Notes under the pieces: model-generated
Told to the model about the DNA's origin: nothing
What the model saw: the letters and a program-made list of their open reading frames with translations, nothing else
The model's database searches: none
NCBI RefSeq assembly: GCF_900113965.1
Contig: NZ_FORI01000008.1
Coordinates: 124,001 to 188,000, forward strand
DNA from: Treponema bryantii
GTDB taxonomy: Bacteria; Spirochaetota; Spirochaetia; Treponematales; Treponemataceae
Reading direction: 5' to 3'
Length of the DNA stretch: 64,000 nucleotides
Position numbers and translations under genes: made by a program
Shown: positions 6,664 through 16,394 of the stretch, piece by piece
How the letters are laid out: the number at the start of each line of letters is the position of its first letter
Position numbering within the stretch: the first letter of the stretch is position 1

Positions 6664-9195
6664 ATGATGAAGATTAAAAAATCTGGAATTGTGATCATCT
6701 CGCTGTTTTTTCTGGGTTCTATTGTCATGGGACTTTTTTTGGGATGGTCTTTATCTGAAACACGCAATATTATTAATTCTGAATATATAACTGATTTTGA
6801 CACAGCGCTTCCTACAAAGCTGCTTGATATTAACGGTGAGGTAATTACCGAATTTGCCTCAGATGAAAAGCGCGAAATCATTGCTTATAACAATCTTCCA
6901 CAGCAGATGATTGACGCCCTCATCACTCGAGAAGACAATGTATTCTTCTCTCATGCGGGCTTTAATCTTAAGGCTATTTTACGTGGTGTTGTAGGTATTC
7001 TTACTGGCCGCTCACTTGGTGGTGGTTCTACCCTCACCCAGCAGATTGCCGGTACTCTTTACTGTGACCGTTCAGATAAGTCTGTTGTCCGAAAGCTTAA
7101 AGAGCTCTGGTGGGCAATCCAGATGGAACGCCGTTATTCTAAAAACGAGATTCTTGAACTCTATCTTAATAAAATCTATTTTGGTGGCGGTACCTACGGT
7201 GTAAACGCTGCTTCAAAATATTACTTTGGACACGGAGCAACAGAAATCACACCTGCCGAAGCTGCTATCCTTGTTATTCAGCTTTCGAACCCTGCTCATT
7301 ACAATCCTTTTGATCATCCTAACCGCGCAATGGACCGTCAGAAATACGTTCTTGCTTCAATGGTTGATGCAGGCTTCCTTTCTCAGGAAGAAGCTGATGA
7401 GTCTTTTGAAAATTACTGGGCTAACTTTGACTATACACGTACTTCAACTTCAGCTTATATGATGCGTGATGACAAGGCTCCATGGTTCTCTGAATATGTT
7501 CGCCGTGAACTTTCTGGAATGATTTACGGTTCTGATGATATCTATACATCCGGCTTTACTGTAAATACAACTCTTAATCTTGCACATCAGCAGATTGCTC
7601 AGGATGTAATGGTAAAATACATTGATGATGCAAACCGCCGCTACAAGAGAGAGCATTCTTCTAAGACCGGTGTTGCTACAAACATCTACGTTCCAATGAC
7701 AGAAATGCTCGCCCTTCTTTTTGATATTCCGGAACTTAAGGTAAGCGAGCAGCGTACAGAAATTGTTGCAAACAATACTTACGTAAATCAGTTGAATCCT
7801 GTTATTGATGTAATTGCCCTTATGACAGGCAGTGAAAAGCTCAAGGTAAATATCGTAAACCGTGCAACTGCAATTTCTAAACAGAATGAAGAAAAGACAA
7901 CTATCGAAGGTACAATGGTTGCCCTCGATCACTCTAACGGCTACATTGACGCTCTTGTAGGTGGAAGCAAGTTTGATTCAGACAATCAGTTTATCCGTGC
8001 AACTCAGGCAAAGGTTCAGCCGGGTTCTACCTTCAAACCACTCTACTACTCTGCCGCAATTGACTCACGCAAATTTACACCGACAACTCAGATTTCCGAC
8101 AGTATGGTTGTATTCCACACCGCAGACGGAAAACCATATATTCCTTTGAACTTCCGTGGAGAATGGGAAGGAAACGTTTCTGTATGGTATGCGCTCACAC
8201 GCTCTATGAACGTTCCATCTCTTAAGATTCTCGATGGTATTGGTTTTGAGGCTGCAATTGACCGCGCATCAAAACTTCTTGGAATTCCTCAGAACGAACT
8301 CGAAAGCCGAAGCTTTGTTCCTGTATATCCTCTTGGTCTTGGTGTATGTTCTGTACGTCCTATTGAAATGGCACGTGCCTATGCAATTTTTGCAAACGGC
8401 GGTAAAGAAATTACTCCAATGGCAATCAGAACTGTAGAAGACAAAAACGGAAACGTAATTTTGAATCCTGAACTTGATATCAGAAAAGAACAGGCTGCTA
8501 AGGGCGATAAGATTCAGGTTATTACTCCACAGACTTCATTTGTAATGATTAAGCTTCTTGAACAGACTGTAAATAACGGTGGTACTCTTGGAGCTCAGAA
8601 ATGGCACTTTGATTATAAAGATGCAAACGGAAAGCGTTACACAATGCCAGCCGGTGGTAAAACAGGTACAACACAGAACTGGGCCGATGCATGGACTTGT
8701 GGTATTACTCCTTACTATGCTGCTGCCTTCTGGTTTGGTTTTGATAAACCGGGACAGTCTCTTGGTTTGAACATTACTGGTGCTACCCTTGCCGGTTTTG
8801 CCTGGGGTGAATATTTTGATAAGGTACATGCAGATCTCCCTTACAAGAACTGGATTAAACCTCTTGAAGGTGTAATTGAATGTACTGTATGTGCAGACAG
8901 CGGTATGATTCTTACAGATTCCTGCGAACATTCAACAACACAATGGTACCTTGAAGGAACTCAGCCTACAGAAATCTGTCCTATTCATTCGAATTCTTCA
9001 AATTCAACTCTTGCAATAATCCGTCTTGAAAAAGAGATGTATAAATCAGGTCAGAGAACTGTTTTTGATATTGATAGAACTCCTTTGACCTTCGATTTGA
9101 GTGCACCTCTTATTTCAGATTATGATGAGGATGATGAAGAAGATATAATTGATAATTCAACTTCAAAATTTGACTACAATTACTTGATGGAATAA
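6664..9195 (+). CDS. Class A penicillin-binding protein (PBP1A-type transglycosylase/transpeptidase)
   Basis: A bifunctional peptidoglycan synthase of 843 residues anchored by one N-terminal membrane helix (about residues 9-30). The GT51 glycosyltransferase domain shows the catalytic EDNVFFSHAGF segment, GGSTLTQQIAG and a long-helix ILELYLNKIYFGGG motif. The transpeptidase domain has SxxK at S455 (STFK), SMN at S514 and KTG at K666 (GGKTGTTQNWADAW), so all penicillin-binding motifs are intact. A C-terminal tail of ~130 residues contains four Cys and an Asp/Glu-rich stretch before the end. It polymerises lipid II in the periplasm. It is monocistronic, preceded by the structured non-coding region, and its mRNA may be leaderless. 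Confidence 0.93.
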   Translation: MMKIKKSGIVIISLFFLGSIVMGLFLGWSLSETRNIINSEYITDFDTALPTKLLDINGEVITEFASDEKREIIAYNNLPQQMIDALITREDNVFFSHAGFNLKAILRGVVGILTGRSLGGGSTLTQQIAGTLYCDRSDKSVVRKLKELWWAIQMERRYSKNEILELYLNKIYFGGGTYGVNAASKYYFGHGATEITPAEAAILVIQLSNPAHYNPFDHPNRAMDRQKYVLASMVDAGFLSQEEADESFENYWANFDYTRTSTSAYMMRDDKAPWFSEYVRRELSGMIYGSDDIYTSGFTVNTTLNLAHQQIAQDVMVKYIDDANRRYKREHSSKTGVATNIYVPMTEMLALLFDIPELKVSEQRTEIVANNTYVNQLNPVIDVIALMTGSEKLKVNIVNRATAISKQNEEKTTIEGTMVALDHSNGYIDALVGGSKFDSDNQFIRATQAKVQPGSTFKPLYYSAAIDSRKFTPTTQISDSMVVFHTADGKPYIPLNFRGEWEGNVSVWYALTRSMNVPSLKILDGIGFEAAIDRASKLLGIPQNELESRSFVPVYPLGLGVCSVRPIEMARAYAIFANGGKEITPMAIRTVEDKNGNVILNPELDIRKEQAAKGDKIQVITPQTSFVMIKLLEQTVNNGGTLGAQKWHFDYKDANGKRYTMPAGGKTGTTQNWADAWTCGITPYYAAAFWFGFDKPGQSLGLNITGATLAGFAWGEYFDKVHADLPYKNWIKPLEGVIECTVCADSGMILTDSCEHSTTQWYLEGTQPTEICPIHSNSSNSTLAIIRLEKEMYKSGQRTVFDIDRTPLTFDLSAPLISDYDEDDEEDIIDNSTSKFDYNYLME

Positions 9196-9271
9196 GCCTA
9201 TAATAGAAGAAGCGTTAAAAAACGAGCTGCGACAGCGGGTCGTTTTAGCTTCAACGAAAGAATGGCTCAGA

Positions 9272-9288
9272 GGCAAGCTGTGCTTGCC
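9272..9288. promoter_or_regulatory. Hairpin in the leader region of the ParB-like gene
   Basis: GGCAAGC, loop TGT, GCTTGCC: a perfect 7-bp stem 40 nt before the ATG at 9329. A second weaker stem (AAACGA/TCGTTT with inner CTGC/GCGG) lies just upstream around 9218-9245 and may end transcription of the PBP gene. Confidence 0.4.
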
Positions 9289-9328
9289 GACTTGCATAGA
9301 TACTGTTATATTATATGTAGGAACGTTA

Positions 9329-9727
9329 ATGTTAGTACAAATCAAAGACATCAAGATAAAAAAACGAGTCCGCAAAGACCTGGGAAATCTTGAAGACCTG
9401 AAAGACAGTATGAGAATCTACGGATTAATGAATCCAATTACCCTCAACAGCAGATACGAGCTTATTGCGGGGGAACGTCGTCTTCAATCTGCAATTCAGC
9501 TTGGCTGGACAAGCATAAACGCAAACATCATTGATAACCTTTCAGAAGTTGATCAGCTTGAAATGGAAATAGAAGAAAACAATCAGCGTAAAGAATTTAC
9601 TAACGCTGAATTACTGGAAGGTTACAAGAGACTTCAGAGATTACGTAATCCGAATATCTTTTATAAAATCTACCTTTTCTTCAAACATCTGTTTGAAAAG
9701 ATTGCAGATTATTTCCATAATAAATAA
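9329..9727 (+). CDS. Small ParB/Srx-domain protein
   Basis: A 132-residue protein consisting mainly of a ParB N-terminal-type domain: LMNPITLNSRYELIAGERRLQSAIQLGW matches the family motif with GERR, and ENNQRKEF matches the following ENxxRxxF box. There is no HTH partner-binding region or dimerisation domain of full ParB, and the C-terminal ~30 residues are aromatic and basic. ParB-type domains bind CTP or act as sulfiredoxin-like or nuclease modules; which applies here cannot be told. The ATG at 9329 has AGGA six bases upstream; a longer frame from 9284 lacks this and overlaps a hairpin. The gene is not next to parA, so it is unlikely to be the chromosome-partition ParB. Confidence 0.68.
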   Translation: MLVQIKDIKIKKRVRKDLGNLEDLKDSMRIYGLMNPITLNSRYELIAGERRLQSAIQLGWTSINANIIDNLSEVDQLEMEIEENNQRKEFTNAELLEGYKRLQRLRNPNIFYKIYLFFKHLFEKIADYFHNK

Positions 9728-9748
9728 TTCACTATTCAGGAAAAATTA

Positions 9749-10291
9749 ATGAACCACTACAGAAAAATAACCGCAGTAACAGCATTGCTTGTTCTTTGTC
9801 TTACATCAAAAATCTTTGCAACAGGAGCTGGCGTTCAGCTTAGTGGTAATCCGGGACTCTTTATAAATGAAGAAACTGTAAAAATAGAAAAGTTCACCGG
9901 TAAGGCAGTAGGAACAATCAGATTTTCCCGCATTCCGGTTTCTGCAGGTTTTGGACTTGAAGCAGGCAAGAACTTTTCTGAGTTTGCCTATGGTCTTACA
10001 GGTTTTGCAGATTATTACGCAGTAGACCTTCAGCTTAAAAACACCTGGAACTTGTATTCAGGCTTTGGAGCCGAAGGAAGTATTCTTACACAGAAATTTG
10101 AAGACTGGACAGTTTCTGCCGGAGCAAGATTTTTCCTTGGAACAAACTGGCTTTTCTGGGATAACTATCTTGAGTTTTATTTACAGCAGAATGTTGTTCC
10201 GGGCTTTTCAAAAAATCTCAGTGCGCCAGATTCAAAGGCAGCCTTTATGCTGAATCTTCCTTTTGAAGCTGGAATCAGATTACACTTTTAA
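9749..10291 (+). CDS. Probable outer-membrane beta-barrel protein
   Basis: A 180-residue exported protein with a signal peptide (hydrophobic ~8-24, cleavage after KIFA). The mature part alternates polar and apolar residues with many aromatics and glycines (AGFGLEAGKNFSEFAYGLTG) and ends in Phe (IRLHF), as outer-membrane barrels do for BAM recognition. An eight-strand barrel would fit the length. It has AGGA upstream. Its 3' end overlaps the 3' end of the convergent rlmJ by 17 nt. No sequence family was recognised, so the call rests on composition. Confidence 0.5.
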   Translation: MNHYRKITAVTALLVLCLTSKIFATGAGVQLSGNPGLFINEETVKIEKFTGKAVGTIRFSRIPVSAGFGLEAGKNFSEFAYGLTGFADYYAVDLQLKNTWNLYSGFGAEGSILTQKFEDWTVSAGARFFLGTNWLFWDNYLEFYLQQNVVPGFSKNLSAPDSKAAFMLNLPFEAGIRLHF

Positions 10292-11153
10292 CATAATCAA
10301 TTACAGATTGAGTTTCCTCTACTAACTTCCACGGAGTATTTAATACAAGCATTCCGCTTCCGTAAAGCCGTGGAGGATTCTTTCCTTCACTTGCGCGGAA
10401 CTCGTCAAGCGAAACTTCCTTATGAGCATCTTTATCAAAAACTTCCAGACGCAAATCTGCAATTTCAATATTCTGATTTAAAGCTCGCGCACCTTCGGTA
10501 ATTCTGTCGAGCATTGCTTCAATCTCGCCCTCGCGGTGAGCAAGAAGCGGGTACCAGAGCATAATTATTCCGTTAGTCCATTTTTTATGTACCGCACAGA
10601 TTGTATCTGCGGCAAGCTGGTAATCAGAAATTTCTTCGTAGCTCGGGTCAACAAGAACTGCGCCGCGCTTTGTTGCCGGTGGCGTAAGAGCCTTGAGCAT
10701 TTCCCAGCCGCTTCTGTTGTGAACCTGAACCTCAGGATTATTTTCTTTGTTATAGAGAGGCGCTTTCATATTATTGCGAAGATTTTCAATTTCCTGCGGA
10801 TGAAGTTCTGAAAGAATCAGATTATCCTGCTCTCGCATAAGGCTTCTTTCAATTTCAGGAGATCCCGGATAGCGTTCATCTTTAAGATAAGCAGAAACAA
10901 AATCCAGATAGCGGGTTAAAGCCGGAGGAAGTTCACCGCCAAGTTTTGAAATTACTTCAATTCCTTTTTGAGCTTCACCGGTTTTAAGACTTCTGTTATC
11001 TGTAAGATCATAAAGGCCACTACCACTGTGAGTATCGAAAAATGTGTAAGGCTTATCTTTTTTATTCAGAGAATCAAGAACCTGAATCAAAACGGAATGT
11101 TTTAAGATGTCGGCATGATTCCCTGCATGAAAAATATGCTGGTATGAAAGCAT
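10275..11153 (-). CDS. rlmJ: 23S rRNA (adenine-2030-N6)-methyltransferase RlmJ
   Basis: A 292-residue SAM-dependent methyltransferase. The diagnostic RlmJ start is present (MLSYQHIFHAGNHADILKH), followed by the SAM-binding FFDTHSGSGLYDL and LWYPLL motifs. RlmJ modifies A2030 of 23S rRNA. The catalytic motif is LVDPSYEE, whereas adenine-N6 methyltransferases normally have D/N-P-P-Y/F/W, so the second Pro is Ser here. The flanking residues are otherwise conserved, so activity is still likely. The gene is transcribed away from the aldose epimerase and overlaps the convergent barrel gene by 17 nt. Confidence 0.9.
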   Translation of the reverse strand: MLSYQHIFHAGNHADILKHSVLIQVLDSLNKKDKPYTFFDTHSGSGLYDLTDNRSLKTGEAQKGIEVISKLGGELPPALTRYLDFVSAYLKDERYPGSPEIERSLMREQDNLILSELHPQEIENLRNNMKAPLYNKENNPEVQVHNRSGWEMLKALTPPATKRGAVLVDPSYEEISDYQLAADTICAVHKKWTNGIIMLWYPLLAHREGEIEAMLDRITEGARALNQNIEIADLRLEVFDKDAHKEVSLDEFRASEGKNPPRLYGSGMLVLNTPWKLVEETQSVIDYVKSVI

Positions 11154-11165
11154 GTTTTGAATACC

Positions 11166-12059
11166 CTACTCTACAGTAATATTCTGCTGGCTTACAAACT
11201 CTGCACCGGCTGCAAGGTCATTCATGCCAACTTTATTCTGCCAGAGGTGGTCTGTATTTTCTGCATCAGGTAAACCGTGCCATGGTTCAATACAAACAAA
11301 CTGAGGAGCACCTGCAGTGTTCTGCCAGATCATTACATAAGGGAAGTCTCTTGTCTGAATCTTAATGATAGAACCATTCTTTTTATTTTTGAGACCTACC
11401 CAGTTACTTCCGTTGTTTGCAAAAAGATGTCCGTTTCCATAACCTTCAGAAGTTACAGGAACAAAGCCGTTTTCTTTTTCGCCGTAAGGTTTTGTAACAG
11501 GAGCCTTTCCGTTTGCATCTGCAACAAGATATGCATCTGGTGTGCAGTCTACTGCTGTAAGAGCAGTTTTGTTTTCAAACTCAACAACAAAATCTTCTGC
11601 ATTGTGTCCATTGAAATCAAAGGCAGCATGAGTTCCAATTCCAAAGCGGAATGCTTTATCACCTGTGTTCTTTACAGTGAGCTTCCAGTTAAGACCTTTG
11701 TCTGTAAGTTTGTATTCAGTTCTAAGACAGAAGGCGTAAGGAAAACGGTAAAGTGTATCATCACTCTGAGTAAGCTCAAATACCGCACCATCAGCAGTCT
11801 GTTCAACAAGTTTATGTTCAAGGTCGCGTGCAAATCCGTGATTGCGGGAATATTCACATTTCTTTCCTTCAATCATAAAATGACCGCCAAGACAGCGTGC
11901 TACATAAGGAAACAAAATAGGCGCATGATTTCCCCACACAGATTTATCTCCGTGCCAGATTATATCCATATTATCGCTTTTTCGAATAAGGTTCTGGAGC
12001 TCAGCTCCTTTAGTGTCAATTTCTGCAGAAAACGCAGCATTTTCAATTTTGATAGTCAT
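11166..12059 (-). CDS. Aldose 1-epimerase family protein (LacX-like)
   Basis: A 297-residue galactose-mutarotase-fold protein. Typical features are the N-terminal FSAEIDTKGAELQNL, the ILFPYVARC segment, the catalytic-type NHGFAR loop, GIGTHAAFDF with the second His, and the acidic CIEPWHGLPD near the C terminus. These match LacX-type mutarotases that interconvert alpha and beta anomers of hexoses. It is cytoplasmic, with no signal peptide. It lies 12 nt upstream of rlmJ on the same strand and is divergent from clpB. The exact sugar is not determinable. Confidence 0.82.
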   Translation of the reverse strand: MTIKIENAAFSAEIDTKGAELQNLIRKSDNMDIIWHGDKSVWGNHAPILFPYVARCLGGHFMIEGKKCEYSRNHGFARDLEHKLVEQTADGAVFELTQSDDTLYRFPYAFCLRTEYKLTDKGLNWKLTVKNTGDKAFRFGIGTHAAFDFNGHNAEDFVVEFENKTALTAVDCTPDAYLVADANGKAPVTKPYGEKENGFVPVTSEGYGNGHLFANNGSNWVGLKNKKNGSIIKIQTRDFPYVMIWQNTAGAPQFVCIEPWHGLPDAENTDHLWQNKVGMNDLAAGAEFVSQQNITVE

Positions 12060-12161
12060 AAGCAGAGTATAACATTTTTGCGTCTAACTGTCATTGCACC
12101 CCTCACAAAAAACTTGCCGACATCGCTTTTCATTATTATTTTATAAATGAAGGTGATGATT

Positions 12162-14750
12162 ATGAATTACGAAAATTTTACAATCAAAACACAAGAAGCC
12201 TTGCAGGAGGCTTCATCAATTGCCAATAAAAACGATAACTCAGAAATTGGAACCGAGCATGTGCTTGAGGCATTACTCGAACAGCAGGACGGACTCATTG
12301 CACCTGTTGTTGAACGTGTTGGAGTTCCATCTATAGAACTCATTAAAAAAGTCCGCGACCTTGTTGCGTCAAATCCTAAAGTGTCTGGAGCAGCTCAGGT
12401 TTATTTTTCTGGTCCTATGCAGAAGGTGCTTGCAAAGGCTGAAAAAGAGATGTCTGCGCTTCACGACCAGTATCTTTCTACCGAGCATATTCTTCTTGCA
12501 ATGACAGAGGCAGATGACCGTACAGGAGACCTTCTCCGTCGTTCTGGAATCAACCATAACTCTGTTTTTGAAGCACTTAAATCTGTGCGCGGAAATCAGA
12601 CCGTAGACTCAAATGATCCGGAAGCTAAAACACGCTCCCTCGAGAAATACTGCCGCGACCTTACCGCCGCTGCACGACAGGATAAGATTGATCCTGTAAT
12701 CGGACGTGATGAAGAAATCCGTCGTGTTATGCAGGTACTCTGCCGCCGTACTAAGAATAACCCGGTAATTATTGGAGAACCTGGTGTTGGTAAGACAGCC
12801 ATTGTAGAAGGTCTTGCCCGCCGTATCGCAAGTGGCGATGTTCCGGAAAGCTTGAAAAATAAACGCCTTCTTGCGCTGGACCTCGGTTCTCTTGTTGCCG
12901 GCGCCAAGTTCCGTGGTGAGTTTGAAGAGCGTCTTAAGGCGCTTATCACAGAGGTTACTAAAAGCGAAGGACAGATTATCCTGTTTATTGATGAGCTTCA
13001 TACCCTCGTTGGTGCAGGTGCTTCAGAAGGCAGCATGGACGCTTCGAACCTGCTTAAACCAGCCCTTGCCCGTGGTGAACTTCGTGCCATTGGTGCAACA
13101 ACTCTCGACGAATACCGCAAGTACATTGAAAAAGATGCAGCCCTTGAACGCCGTTTCCAGCAGGTTTACTGTGCAGAGCCGAGCGTAGAAGATACAATTG
13201 CAATTCTCCGTGGACTTCGCGAAAAGTACGAAATCCATCATGGAGTTAGAATTGAAGATGAAGCCCTGGTTGCCGCTGCTACCTTGAGTAACCGCTATAT
13301 CACTTCCCGCTTTATGCCGGATAAGGCAATTGATCTTGTTGATGAAGCAGCAAGCCGTCTTAAGATGGAAATTGAAAGCCAGCCTACAGAACTCGATCAG
13401 GTTGAACGAAAGATGCTTCAGCTTCAGATTGAAAAGCAGTCTTTGAGTAAGGAAGATGATCAGGCAAGTCACGAGCGTCTTGAAAAGCTTGAAAAAGAGC
13501 TTGCAGAAATTACCAGCCGCCGCGATGCAATGAAGCTTCAGTGGCAGAATGAAAAGGAAAATATTGATAAGTCCCGTAAGATAAAAGAGCAGCTTGAGCA
13601 GGCCCGCTTTGAAGAAGAAAAGTTTACCCGCGAAGGAAATCTTGAAAAAGCAGCCGAACTTAAATACAGCACAATCCCAGCCCTGCAGAAGGATCTGGAT
13701 GCTGCACTTGCCGCAGAAAAAGAACGGGTTGAAGGCGGCAGAGATTCGCTTCTCCGTCAGTCTGTAACAGAAGAAGATATTGCAAAGGTAGTTTCTACCT
13801 GGACCGGTATTCCTGTTGCAAAAATGATGACGGGAGAAAAGCAGAAATATCTTGAACTCGAAAATGTTCTTCATAAACGAGTTGTAGGTCAGGACGAAGC
13901 CGTAAATGTTGTAAGCGATGCAATCCGCCGTAACCGCAGCGGTCTTAACGATCCGAACAGACCACTCGGAAGCTTTATGTTTATTGGACCTACAGGTGTC
14001 GGTAAAACTGAGCTTGCAAAAACTCTTGCAGACTTCCTGTTCAACGATGAAAAGGCACTTACCCGAATTGATATGTCTGAGTACATGGAAAAGTTCAGTG
14101 TGACACGTCTTATTGGAGCGCCTCCGGGATACGTTGGTTATGATGAAGGTGGTCAGCTTACAGAAGCAGTTCGCCGTCGTCCTTACAGCGTCATTCTTTT
14201 TGATGAGGTTGAAAAGGCTCACCCGGATGTTTTCAATGTACTGCTTCAGGTACTTGACGACGGACGTCTTACAGACGGTCAGGGCCGCGTTGTAGACTTT
14301 AAGAACACCATCATCATAATGACAAGTAACCTTGGAAGTGATTTGATTCTTGAAGCTGCAGAAAAAGGTGAAAGTGGTGACAGTGTAAAAGACAAAATCA
14401 ACGTGTTGCTGCGCCAGACCTTCCGTCCTGAGTTCTTGAACCGTATCGACGAAATTGTAATGTTCCAGCAGCTTGGAAAGGAGCACATTGCGTCTATCAT
14501 TAAGCTGCAGCTTGAACGCGTACAGAGCCGTCTTACAGACCGCAAGATTACTCTGGACTTTGACCAGAGCGCCATGGACTTCCTGTGCGACAAAGGCTAC
14601 GACCCTGCAATGGGTGCGCGCCCGGTAAAACGAGCTATTCAGACTTATGTGGAAAATACACTGGCACGAGAATTACTTGCAGGTAATGTAAGTGACGGGG
14701 ACGTTATAAAGATTAAATCAGCGGATGGAAAGTTGATTTTCAGCAGATAG
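12162..14750 (+). CDS. clpB: ATP-dependent disaggregase ClpB
   Basis: An 862-residue Hsp100 chaperone that extracts polypeptides from aggregates together with DnaK. Domains in order: N-terminal Clp_N repeat domain (~1-145), NBD1 with Walker A GEPGVGKT (~205) and Walker B LFIDELH, the M-domain coiled-coil (~390-520, rich in Glu/Lys/Gln), NBD2 with Walker A GPTGVGKT (~609) and Walker [10 protein letters not shown], and the C-terminal oligomerisation domain. The ATG at 12162 is chosen because AAGGTGAT ends about 4 nt before it; the upstream ATG at 12147 is part of that leader. No CIRCE element is visible upstream. The last two bases of the stop codon TAG belong to a palindromic repeat. Confidence 0.96.
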   Translation: MNYENFTIKTQEALQEASSIANKNDNSEIGTEHVLEALLEQQDGLIAPVVERVGVPSIELIKKVRDLVASNPKVSGAAQVYFSGPMQKVLAKAEKEMSALHDQYLSTEHILLAMTEADDRTGDLLRRSGINHNSVFEALKSVRGNQTVDSNDPEAKTRSLEKYCRDLTAAARQDKIDPVIGRDEEIRRVMQVLCRRTKNNPVIIGEPGVGKTAIVEGLARRIASGDVPESLKNKRLLALDLGSLVAGAKFRGEFEERLKALITEVTKSEGQIILFIDELHTLVGAGASEGSMDASNLLKPALARGELRAIGATTLDEYRKYIEKDAALERRFQQVYCAEPSVEDTIAILRGLREKYEIHHGVRIEDEALVAAATLSNRYITSRFMPDKAIDLVDEAASRLKMEIESQPTELDQVERKMLQLQIEKQSLSKEDDQASHERLEKLEKELAEITSRRDAMKLQWQNEKENIDKSRKIKEQLEQARFEEEKFTREGNLEKAAELKYSTIPALQKDLDAALAAEKERVEGGRDSLLRQSVTEEDIAKVVSTWTGIPVAKMMTGEKQKYLELENVLHKRVVGQDEAVNVVSDAIRRNRSGLNDPNRPLGSFMFIGPTGVGKTELAKTLADFLFNDEKALTRIDMSEYMEKFSVTRLIGAPPGYVGYDEGGQLTEAVRRRPYSVILFDEVEKAHPDVFNVLLQVLDDGRLTDGQGRVVDFKNTIIIMTSNLGSDLILEAAEKGESGDSVKDKINVLLRQTFRPEFLNRIDEIVMFQQLGKEHIASIIKLQLERVQSRLTDRKITLDFDQSAMDFLCDKGYDPAMGARPVKRAIQTYVENTLARELLAGNVSDGDVIKIKSADGKLIFSR

Positions 14751-14774
14751 ATCCCGAAACAAGTTCGGGATGAC
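14749..14774. repeat. R1 palindromic repeat unit
   Basis: A 26-nt unit that is the exact reverse complement of the one at 3153-3178. It begins inside the clpB stop codon and ends 7 nt before the 3' end of the convergent gene, so it probably serves as the terminator for both. Confidence 0.85.
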
Positions 14775-14780
14775 GGTTGA

Positions 14781-15956
14781 TTAGAACTCGCCCTCTTCGA
14801 TATGACCGAACTCGCAGAACACCTTTGCTAAGGTTGCGTGTTCGATCTGTTCGAGGGTGTTGCCGATGTGCTTGTAGAGTTTGATTTCACCTGTACCAGA
14901 ACCGCCTTCGATAAGGCTCAGGATTTTTCTCTGACCTTCCGGAAGTTCAATTGTACGGTTATTCAACTCACGGATTTTGCAGAATACATCGATATCAATT
15001 ACCCAGTCTTTGCTGTTAAGGCTTGTACTCCAGTGAAGAAGATTTTCTTCAGGATTATCATTTTCAGGCATCTGCGCACAATCCCATACAACAGAGAACT
15101 GACGTTTTGAACCGTCTGCACAAAGCTGAATATCAATATCTTCGAATTTTCCAACAAAAGAAACTCTTTCATCAAAAATACCGCGCACAGAGAAAGAAGA
15201 TTCAAAAAGAGTTTTTCCGGAAATAACACTTGTAAGATTTGCAGAAGAAAGATGGAAGAATGGCTCAGGAATGCTTTTACCCCAGAAGCGTTCTGAATAA
15301 CCGCAGCAGCGTTTTGGATCTACTGCATATTCATCTCCATCAAAATGGATAGTTCCGGAGAAAACAGTCTGAAGACCAAAAGGGAACCAGCGGATTAAAT
15401 CTGATTTATAACCATCTTTATAATCTTTTTTGATAGTATAGTTAATGTCCCACTTAGCATAACCGGCATCACATAACAATTCCGGATGAGCGGCTAATTC
15501 TTCCTGAGGAACATTAATAAAACCACCGATTTTATTTTCATTGAAATATTTATTGTCGACTATGATTTCAAAAGGTTTATTGCTGAATTTAACCTGTTTT
15601 GCAGGATAATAAGAACATAACTGTTTGCCATCTTTTCCGAAAGAACCTACCCTTACGGCACAGTAAGAAGGCTGAACAATTGACTCTGTAGAAAGGTTTT
15701 TAGCAGAATCTGTACCGGCAAGCGCATACTGTAAGTCTTCTGCAGAAATATTAACGCGTGGCTTAAAGCCAAGAAGAACAGCATCACTTGATGTCCATGG
15801 ATTGAGCATTTCAAACTCAATATAGAACATCTGCTCTGCGCCGGTTGAAGTATTTACAGCATTAAATACAAAACGCCAGGTATTTATTCCCAGCTTTTTC
15901 TTTGCTCCTGTAAATCCGAATTTATAATCATTTGATATCTTTGTATTCGACTTCAT
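14781..15956 (-). CDS. Unknown protein, possibly tocopherol-cyclase-like (lipocalin-fold)
   Basis: A 391-residue protein without signal peptide or membrane helices, rich in beta-type sequence. A central block (about residues 165-240: KWDINYTIKKDY, then GYSERFWGKSIPEPFF) resembles the GY-EKNWG-FP pattern of tocopherol cyclase and related AttH/lipocalin-like proteins. I rely on memory of that pattern only. No catalytic residues can be assigned. It follows a terminator that isolates it from the upstream 72-residue gene, and is convergent with clpB across a palindromic repeat. Confidence 0.4.
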   Translation of the reverse strand: MKSNTKISNDYKFGFTGAKKKLGINTWRFVFNAVNTSTGAEQMFYIEFEMLNPWTSSDAVLLGFKPRVNISAEDLQYALAGTDSAKNLSTESIVQPSYCAVRVGSFGKDGKQLCSYYPAKQVKFSNKPFEIIVDNKYFNENKIGGFINVPQEELAAHPELLCDAGYAKWDINYTIKKDYKDGYKSDLIRWFPFGLQTVFSGTIHFDGDEYAVDPKRCCGYSERFWGKSIPEPFFHLSSANLTSVISGKTLFESSFSVRGIFDERVSFVGKFEDIDIQLCADGSKRQFSVVWDCAQMPENDNPEENLLHWSTSLNSKDWVIDIDVFCKIRELNNRTIELPEGQRKILSLIEGGSGTGEIKLYKHIGNTLEQIEHATLAKVFCEFGHIEEGEF

Positions 15957-16042
15957 TCTAAATAAACCTTATATAAGAAACCTATTCTCTTATATTGTCG
16001 GAATTTAGAATAAAAACTTAATGTAAAACAAGAGTTTAAAAT

Positions 16043-16080
16043 AAAAAAAGCCATCCGAAACACATCGTTTCAACGACAGC
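16043..16080 (-). terminator. Terminator downstream of the 72-residue gene
   Basis: On the minus strand a GCTGTC/GGATGGC-type imperfect stem with an inner GAAAC/GTTTC stem is followed by seven T (16043-16049). Confidence 0.55.
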
Positions 16081-16133
16081 CTTTTTATAAATCAGATACT
16101 TTTTAATTGTTTAAGCTGATAAAGAAAACAGAA

Positions 16134-16352
16134 TTACTTAAAGAGTTTATCTATAGACTTATTCAGTTCCTTCTGTTCTTCAGGGAAATTGTCGTTTAAG
16201 TACTCAAAGCACTCTACGGCTGCACGCTGAGCATGCTCATACCAGATTTCATAGAGCTCACTCTTAAGCTCTCCACCTGGAAAAGGAGCTCCCTGAACAT
16301 CCGAAACCAGATCCCTAAGCATTTTAACACACTGTTTTGTTTTTTTATCCAT
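16134..16352 (-). CDS. Small acidic protein of unknown function
   Basis: A 72-residue soluble, mostly helical protein (WYEHAQRAAVECFEYLNDNF). The start is well supported: AAGGAGA sits about 8 nt before the ATG. The gene has its own terminator and lies 43 nt downstream of the M16 protease gene on the same strand, so it may be the last gene of the fliG-protease unit. No family recognised. Confidence 0.65.
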   Translation of the reverse strand: MDKKTKQCVKMLRDLVSDVQGAPFPGGELKSELYEIWYEHAQRAAVECFEYLNDNFPEEQKELNKSIDKLFK

Positions 16353-16394
16353 AACCTGTATCTCCTTTCCATATTATGGAATGCATTCAATTGA

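Noticed and set aside
11277-12146. A 289-codon open frame antisense to the aldose epimerase gene
   Set aside because: No Shine-Dalgarno, biased composition and complete overlap with a well-supported gene.
12060-12161. CIRCE or heat-shock operator ahead of clpB
   Set aside because: No TTAGCACTC-N9-GAGTGCTAA or clear alternative heat-shock motif in the 100 nt upstream.
13023-14486. A 487-codon open frame antisense to clpB
   Set aside because: The clpB frame is certain, and the antisense translation is Cys/Phe/Lys-rich without any motif. It is a codon-usage shadow.
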